Both the position numbers and the translations under genes were made by a program. DNA of 7,982 nt from an uncultured Collinsella sp. (lineage in GTDB: Bacteria > Actinomycetota > Coriobacteriia > Coriobacteriales > Coriobacteriaceae), in the NCBI GenBank assembly GCA_900752425.1, contig CAADVE010000040.1:1-7982 (forward strand). The letters are read 5' to 3'. Each line of letters starts with the position of its first letter. Within the stretch, counting starts at the first letter, position 1. The notes beneath the pieces are model-generated. The model was not told the origin of the DNA. It saw nothing but the letters and a program-made list of their open reading frames with translations, and did not search any database. Shown piece by piece: positions 4,320 to 7,982 of the stretch.

Positions 4320-5587
4320 TGAAAATAGACAACGATAAGACTATGGCGTTGAAGATTCTAGTTGTTAGCCAACACTATAAACCCGAGCCGTTTAATGTCT
4401 CCGAGGTGTGTGAGGGGTTAGCGCGACTGGGGCATGACGTCACGATGCTGACAGCGCTTCCTAATTATCCAGAAGGTAATGTGCCTGAGGAGTTCCGTGG
4501 AGGCAAGCACAGGGATGAGATAGTTGATGGCGTACGCGTAGTGCGCGTCCCCATCGTCTCTAGAGGTGCCGACTTAAACGGATTAAATAAACTTAAGCGG
4601 GTAGCTAATTACTTTTCGTTTCCTATTGCGTCATGGTTGACACACGCCGCAATGGATAGTCGATACGACTGTGTGATATGCATGCAGTATTCACCCGTGC
4701 TTATGGCACTTCCTGCCCTTCGTATAGCAAGGAAGCAGGGAGTGCCCTGCCTTCTATGGTCGTTTGATTTGTGGCCGGAGGACATGCTGACGGGCGGCTT
4801 GAGCCGAGATGGTCTACCGTACAGGATTATGCGGCGAGTTTCTCGCAGTATCTATAGACGAGCGGACATGGTGGCGGTGACCTCTCCGGGGTTTACAGCA
4901 TACTTTGATGAGCAGTTAAACCTTCATAATCTTAAGACCGTTTGGTTGCCGCAGCTCGCAGAAGAGACATTCGAGCGCGTAGCCGACACAGCCGAAGCCA
5001 ATGTCCGTAAGACCGTTTTTACCTTTGCAGGAAATATTGGTGGAAATCAAGGTGTCGAAACGATTGTCCAAGCAGCATCGCTTCTGGTGCATGAGCCCAT
5101 TCACGTGCGTATTGTTGGTTCAGGCTCTCGTCTAGATGCATGCAGAGCTCTCGCGGTTGAGCTTGAAGCGACCAATGTGGAGTTCGCTGGACGAATGCCA
5201 ATTGAGGCCATGCCGAAGGTCTATTCGGAATCCGATGCCATGCTGCTAACCCTTTCCAGGCCCGCGGATGGCGGCTCACTCGTCCCTGTTTACACGATAC
5301 CCCGCAAGTTCCAGTCCTATTTGGCGGCAGGCAAGCCCATCCTGTGCGCTGTTGACGGCACGATCGGCAAGATCGTTGCTGACTCTAACTGCGGAATTGC
5401 TTGTTCGGCGGAGGACCCAGTAGCTCTTGCTGATGCTATGAGGCGCTTTTCGCGCATGGGCCCAGAGGGTCGCACAGACCTTGCTCAAAACGCAAGGATG
5501 CTCTACTCCAAGCGTTTCTCGCGGCAGAAGTTCTTCGCCCGGCTCACGGCGATCATCAAAGATTTACTTCAATCGAAAGGCAACTAA
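4319..5587 (+). CDS. Glycosyltransferase, GT4 family, WbuB/WcaI-like
   Basis: A retaining GT-B transferase of 422 residues that adds a sugar to the lipid-linked oligosaccharide at the inner face of the membrane. Seen: N-terminal LKILVVSQHYKPEP (11-24), LPNYPEGNV (47-55), the family's FDLWPEDM (149-156), GNIGGNQG (238-245) and the nucleotide-site stretch VPVYTIPRKFQSYLAAGKPIL (322-342). WbuB-like GT4 enzymes often sit beside fnlABC/capEFG and WbuB is assigned as an L-FucNAc transferase, so transfer of L-FucNAc is a reasonable but unproven guess. I choose ATG 4319, overlapping the preceding stop as TAATG; ATG 4343 is an alternative just before the conserved fold. An upstream ATG at 4244 would overlap 76 bp of the previous gene. 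Base composition is clearly lower in GC than capE downstream. Confidence 0.9.
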   Translation: MKIDNDKTMALKILVVSQHYKPEPFNVSEVCEGLARLGHDVTMLTALPNYPEGNVPEEFRGGKHRDEIVDGVRVVRVPIVSRGADLNGLNKLKRVANYFSFPIASWLTHAAMDSRYDCVICMQYSPVLMALPALRIARKQGVPCLLWSFDLWPEDMLTGGLSRDGLPYRIMRRVSRSIYRRADMVAVTSPGFTAYFDEQLNLHNLKTVWLPQLAEETFERVADTAEANVRKTVFTFAGNIGGNQGVETIVQAASLLVHEPIHVRIVGSGSRLDACRALAVELEATNVEFAGRMPIEAMPKVYSESDAMLLTLSRPADGGSLVPVYTIPRKFQSYLAAGKPILCAVDGTIGKIVADSNCGIACSAEDPVALADAMRRFSRMGPEGRTDLAQNARMLYSKRFSRQKFFARLTAIIKDLLQSKGN

Positions 5588-6636
5588 TGAGCAACTTTAA
5601 AGACAAGACCCTGATGATCACGGGCGGCACCGGCTCGTTCGGCAACACCGTGCTCAAGCACTTCATGAACACCGACCTCGCCGAGATCCGCATCTTCTCG
5701 CGCGACGAGAAGAAGCAGGACGACATGCGCCACCGCCTGCAGGAGAGGTCGCCCGAGCTCGCCTCCAAGGTGCGCTTCTTCATCGGCGACGTCCGCAACG
5801 CCCAGTCGGTGCGCGACGCCATGCACGGGGTGGACTACATCTTCCACGCCGCCGCCCTCAAGCAGGTGCCCTCCTGCGAGTTCTTCCCCATGGAGGCCGT
5901 ACGCACCAACGTCATCGGCACGGACAACGTGCTGCACGCCGCCATCGAGGAGGGCGTCGACCGCGTCGTGTGCCTGTCCACCGACAAGGCGGCCTACCCC
6001 ATCAACGCCATGGGCAAGTCCAAGGCCATGATGGAGTCCATCATCTACGCCAACGCCCGCAACGGCGCCGGCCGCACCACCATCTGCTGCACCCGCTACG
6101 GCAACGTCATGTGCTCGCGCGGCTCGGTAATCCCGCTGTTCATCGACCGCATCCGGAAAGGGGAGCCGCTGACGGTCACCGACCCCAACATAACCCGCTT
6201 CCTCATGAACCTGGACGAGGCCGTCGACCTGGTGCAGTTCGCCTTCGAGCACGCCAACCCTGGCGACCTGTTCATCCAGAAGGCGCCCGCCTCCACGATC
6301 GGCGACCTCGCCGAGGCGGTCCAGGAGGTCTTCGGCCGCGTGGGCACCCAGGTGATCGGCACCCGCCACGGAGAGAAGCTCTTCGAGACCCTCATGACCC
6401 GCGAGGAGCGACTGAGGGCCGAGGACATGGGCGGCTACTACCGCGTGGCCTGCGACTCGCGCGACCTGAACTACGACAAGTTCGTCGTCGACGGCGAGGT
6501 TGAGACCCAGGCAGACGAGTCCTACACCTCCCACAACACCGAGAGGCTCGACGTTGCGGGCACCATCGCCAAGATCAAGACCGCCGAGTACGTGCAGCTG
6601 GCACTCGAGGGCCGCGAGCACGAGGCGGTGCAGTAG
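5587..6636 (+). CDS. capE: UDP-GlcNAc 4,6-dehydratase/5-epimerase (inverting), first step to UDP-L-FucNAc
   Basis: Cytoplasmic SDR enzyme of 349 residues that converts UDP-GlcNAc to the 5-epimerised 4-keto-6-deoxy sugar. Seen: NAD(P) site TGGTGSFG (12-19), SRDEKKQ (38-44), GDVRN (67-71), AALKQVPSCE (89-98), and STDKAAYPINAMGKSK (131-146), where Met142 and Lys146 stand in the YxxxK positions. The Met in place of Tyr is characteristic of the CapE/FnlA/WbjB group and separates it from retaining dehydratases of similar fold. Length is normal. It starts in a TAATG overlap with the GT4 gene and ends 1 bp before capF. GC rises sharply at its start, with almost all third positions G or C, unlike the genes upstream. 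Confidence 0.94.
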   Translation: MSNFKDKTLMITGGTGSFGNTVLKHFMNTDLAEIRIFSRDEKKQDDMRHRLQERSPELASKVRFFIGDVRNAQSVRDAMHGVDYIFHAAALKQVPSCEFFPMEAVRTNVIGTDNVLHAAIEEGVDRVVCLSTDKAAYPINAMGKSKAMMESIIYANARNGAGRTTICCTRYGNVMCSRGSVIPLFIDRIRKGEPLTVTDPNITRFLMNLDEAVDLVQFAFEHANPGDLFIQKAPASTIGDLAEAVQEVFGRVGTQVIGTRHGEKLFETLMTREERLRAEDMGGYYRVACDSRDLNYDKFVVDGEVETQADESYTSHNTERLDVAGTIAKIKTAEYVQLALEGREHEAVQ

Positions 6637-6637
6637 G

Positions 6638-7855
6638 GTGCGCGTCCTCGTCACAGGCGCCAGGGGCTTCGTCGGGAGAAACCTCTGCTGCGCGCTGAAG
6701 AACATAAGGGACGGCAAGGACCGCCGTGCGAAATACCAGCAACTCCTTCCCCTCGAGGTCATGGAGTACGACGTCGACTCGACGCCCGCTGAGCTGGAGG
6801 ACTTCTGCTCCCGCGCCGACTTCGTCTTCAACCTGGCCGGTGTCAACCGCCCCAAGGACCAATCCGAGTTCATGGAGGGCAACTTCGGGTTCGCCTCCAC
6901 GCTGCTGGACACCTTGGAGCGCCATGGGAATAAGTGCCCCGTCATGCTCTCCAGCTCCGCGCAGGCTAGCCTGTCGGGCCGCTTCGAGGGCTCGGTCTAC
7001 GGCGAGTCCAAGCTCGCGGGGGAGGGCCTGTTCCGGGAGTACTCGGAGCGCACCGGCGCGCCGGTGCTCATCTACCGCTTCCCGAACCTCTACGGCAAGT
7101 GGTGCCGCCCGCGCTACAACTCCGCCGTCGCCACCTTCTGCGACGCCATCGCCAACGGCCGCCCCTACACCGTGAACGACCCCTCCGTGGAGCTGGAGCT
7201 CCTCTACATCGACGACCTGGTCGGCGAGATGCTGGGCGCGCTGCTGGGGCGTGAGCACCGCTGCGGCTACGAGGGACTGGAGCGCGTGGAGGGCGAGGAG
7301 TTCTGCTACGTCCCCGACACCGACGTGAAGACCCTGGGCGAGATCGTCTACCTGCTGGGCACTTTCCGAGACAGCCGCGAGACGCTCTCGGTGCCCGACC
7401 TTTCGGAGGGCTCCTTCTCCAAGAAGCTCTGGAGCACGTTCCTGTCCTACTACGAGCCGGGCAACTTCGCCTACGGCCTCAGGCCCAACGTGGACGCGCG
7501 CGGCTCGTTCACCGAGTTCCTGCGCACACCCGAGCGCGGCCAGGTCTCCATCAACGTCTCGAAGCCCGGCATCACCAAGGGCAACCACTGGCACATGAGC
7601 AAGTGGGAGAGGTTCCTGGTGGTCTCCGGCACCGCCTCCATCAAGCTGAGGAAGGTGGGGGAGGACGCCGATGGCAACCCGTTCCCCGTCGACGAGTACA
7701 CCGTCTCCGGCTCGGACATGCGCGCCGTGGAGATGATCCCCGGCTACACGCACTCCATCACCAACCTGTCCGACACCGAGGACCTCGTGACGGTCATGTG
7801 GGCCAACGAGCCCTTCGACCCCGAGAGTCCCGACACCTACTACGAGGAGGTCTAG
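6638..7855 (+). CDS. capF: Bifunctional UDP-4-keto sugar 3-epimerase/4-reductase (SDR plus cupin), second step to UDP-L-FucNAc
   Basis: A 405-residue two-domain enzyme. The N-terminal SDR domain (about 1-270) has VTGARGFVG (5-13), NLAGVNRPKD (65-74), SSSAQ (105-109) and the catalytic YGESK (121-125). The C-terminal cupin (about 275-405) has RPNVDARGSFTEF, then KGNHWHMSKWERFLVVSG with probable metal ligands H317, H319 and E324, and PGYTHSITN with H372. In CapF the cupin epimerises C3 and the SDR domain reduces C4 with NADPH, giving UDP-2-acetamido-2,6-dideoxy-L-talose. Start GTG 6638 gives the exact Rossmann opening MRVLVTGARG and lies 1 bp after the capE stop; the longer open frame into capE has no homology. 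Somewhat longer than S. aureus CapF (about 370 residues). Confidence 0.94.
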   Translation: MRVLVTGARGFVGRNLCCALKNIRDGKDRRAKYQQLLPLEVMEYDVDSTPAELEDFCSRADFVFNLAGVNRPKDQSEFMEGNFGFASTLLDTLERHGNKCPVMLSSSAQASLSGRFEGSVYGESKLAGEGLFREYSERTGAPVLIYRFPNLYGKWCRPRYNSAVATFCDAIANGRPYTVNDPSVELELLYIDDLVGEMLGALLGREHRCGYEGLERVEGEEFCYVPDTDVKTLGEIVYLLGTFRDSRETLSVPDLSEGSFSKKLWSTFLSYYEPGNFAYGLRPNVDARGSFTEFLRTPERGQVSINVSKPGITKGNHWHMSKWERFLVVSGTASIKLRKVGEDADGNPFPVDEYTVSGSDMRAVEMIPGYTHSITNLSDTEDLVTVMWANEPFDPESPDTYYEEV

Positions 7856-7859
7856 CCGC

Positions 7860-7982
7860 ATGGGCAAGGACTATTCCGATATCGCATTCGAGGACGACGG
7901 CCGCCTGAAGCTCCTTATCATCGTGGGCACGCGCCCCGAGGTCACCCGCCTGTCCGAGGTCATCAAGAAGTGCCGCCGCCAC
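7860..7982 (+). CDS. capG: UDP-sugar C2-epimerase, N-terminal part (runs off the right edge)
   Basis: Forty-one codons are present: a short acidic lead-in (MGKDYSDIAFEDDGR) and then LKLLIIVGTRPEVTRLSEVIKKC, the standard opening of non-hydrolysing UDP-GlcNAc 2-epimerases (IVGTRPExxRLSxVI). After capE and capF, CapG/FnlC/WbjD is expected: it inverts C2 of the UDP-L-talose derivative to give UDP-N-acetyl-L-fucosamine. WecB (UDP-ManNAc) is the only serious alternative on sequence alone; gene order argues for CapG. The ribosome site AGGAGG (7845-7850) is inside the capF end, 9 nt before ATG 7860, so translation is closely linked. Confidence 0.88.
   Translation, partial: MGKDYSDIAFEDDGRLKLLIIVGTRPEVTRLSEVIKKCRRH

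Noticed and set aside
5584..6945. 453-codon open frame on the minus strand opposite capE/capF
   Set aside because: Typical shadow of high-GC3 genes: Gly/Val/His/Leu-rich low-complexity protein, while the plus strand encodes clear CapE and CapF.
6575..7867. 430-codon minus-strand open frame opposite capF
   Set aside because: Also a high-GC shadow; no domain pattern, and it is antisense to a complete enzyme.
1..7982. CRISPR array, transposase or prophage genes
   Set aside because: No regularly spaced direct repeats, no transposase or integrase motifs, and no phage genes are visible in the window.

Overview
The window looks like chromosomal DNA from a high-GC Gram-positive gut anaerobe, most likely a coriobacterium such as Collinsella. 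This is an inference from moderate-to-high GC, GTG/TTG starts, clear Shine-Dalgarno sites and a LoaP-type antiterminator heading a surface-polysaccharide operon. Nothing in the window proves the taxon.

Left part (1-2178, housekeeping). The window opens inside a minus-strand glgB (glycogen branching enzyme), of which only the first ~73 codons are present. A ~346-bp divergent intergenic region follows, rich in GGTAAAAC-type half-sites arranged as inverted repeats around a consensus TTGACA. Next come a HAD-family phosphatase and a thiamine pyrophosphokinase (thiN), 9 bp apart. A very long imperfect hairpin (1923-1995) follows thiN. After it is a tRNA-Ala(GGC) gene with its own strong promoter and a Rho-independent terminator.

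Middle (2179-3004, no convincing protein gene). This 826-bp stretch holds a perfect 27-bp palindrome just after the tRNA terminator, a possible promoter near 2343-2371, and two long imperfect hairpins (2747-2806 and 2904-2974). The second ends 15 nt before the Shine-Dalgarno of loaP. I read the right half as the structured 5' leader of the polysaccharide operon. LoaP-class NusG paralogues are known to act through leader RNA hairpins.

Right part (3005-7982, polysaccharide operon). The order is loaP, a priming sugar-phosphate transferase, a WbuB/WcaI-like GT4 glycosyltransferase, capE, capF, and the start of capG. The last five genes are coupled by stop/start overlaps or gaps of 1-4 bp. CapE, CapF and CapG are the three steps from UDP-GlcNAc to UDP-N-acetyl-L-fucosamine, so the encoded capsule or exopolysaccharide should contain L-FucNAc. 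The priming transferase would load the first sugar phosphate on undecaprenyl phosphate, and the GT4 enzyme would add a sugar, possibly L-FucNAc.

Most notable points: (1) the well-placed start of loaP (GTG 3005) is followed at once by TAG where the family has its conserved Trp codon, so the gene either is damaged or reinitiates at GTG 3014; (2) there are undescribed hairpins in the loaP leader and after thiN; (3) base composition jumps sharply at the GT4/capE junction, marking capEFG as a separately acquired cassette.
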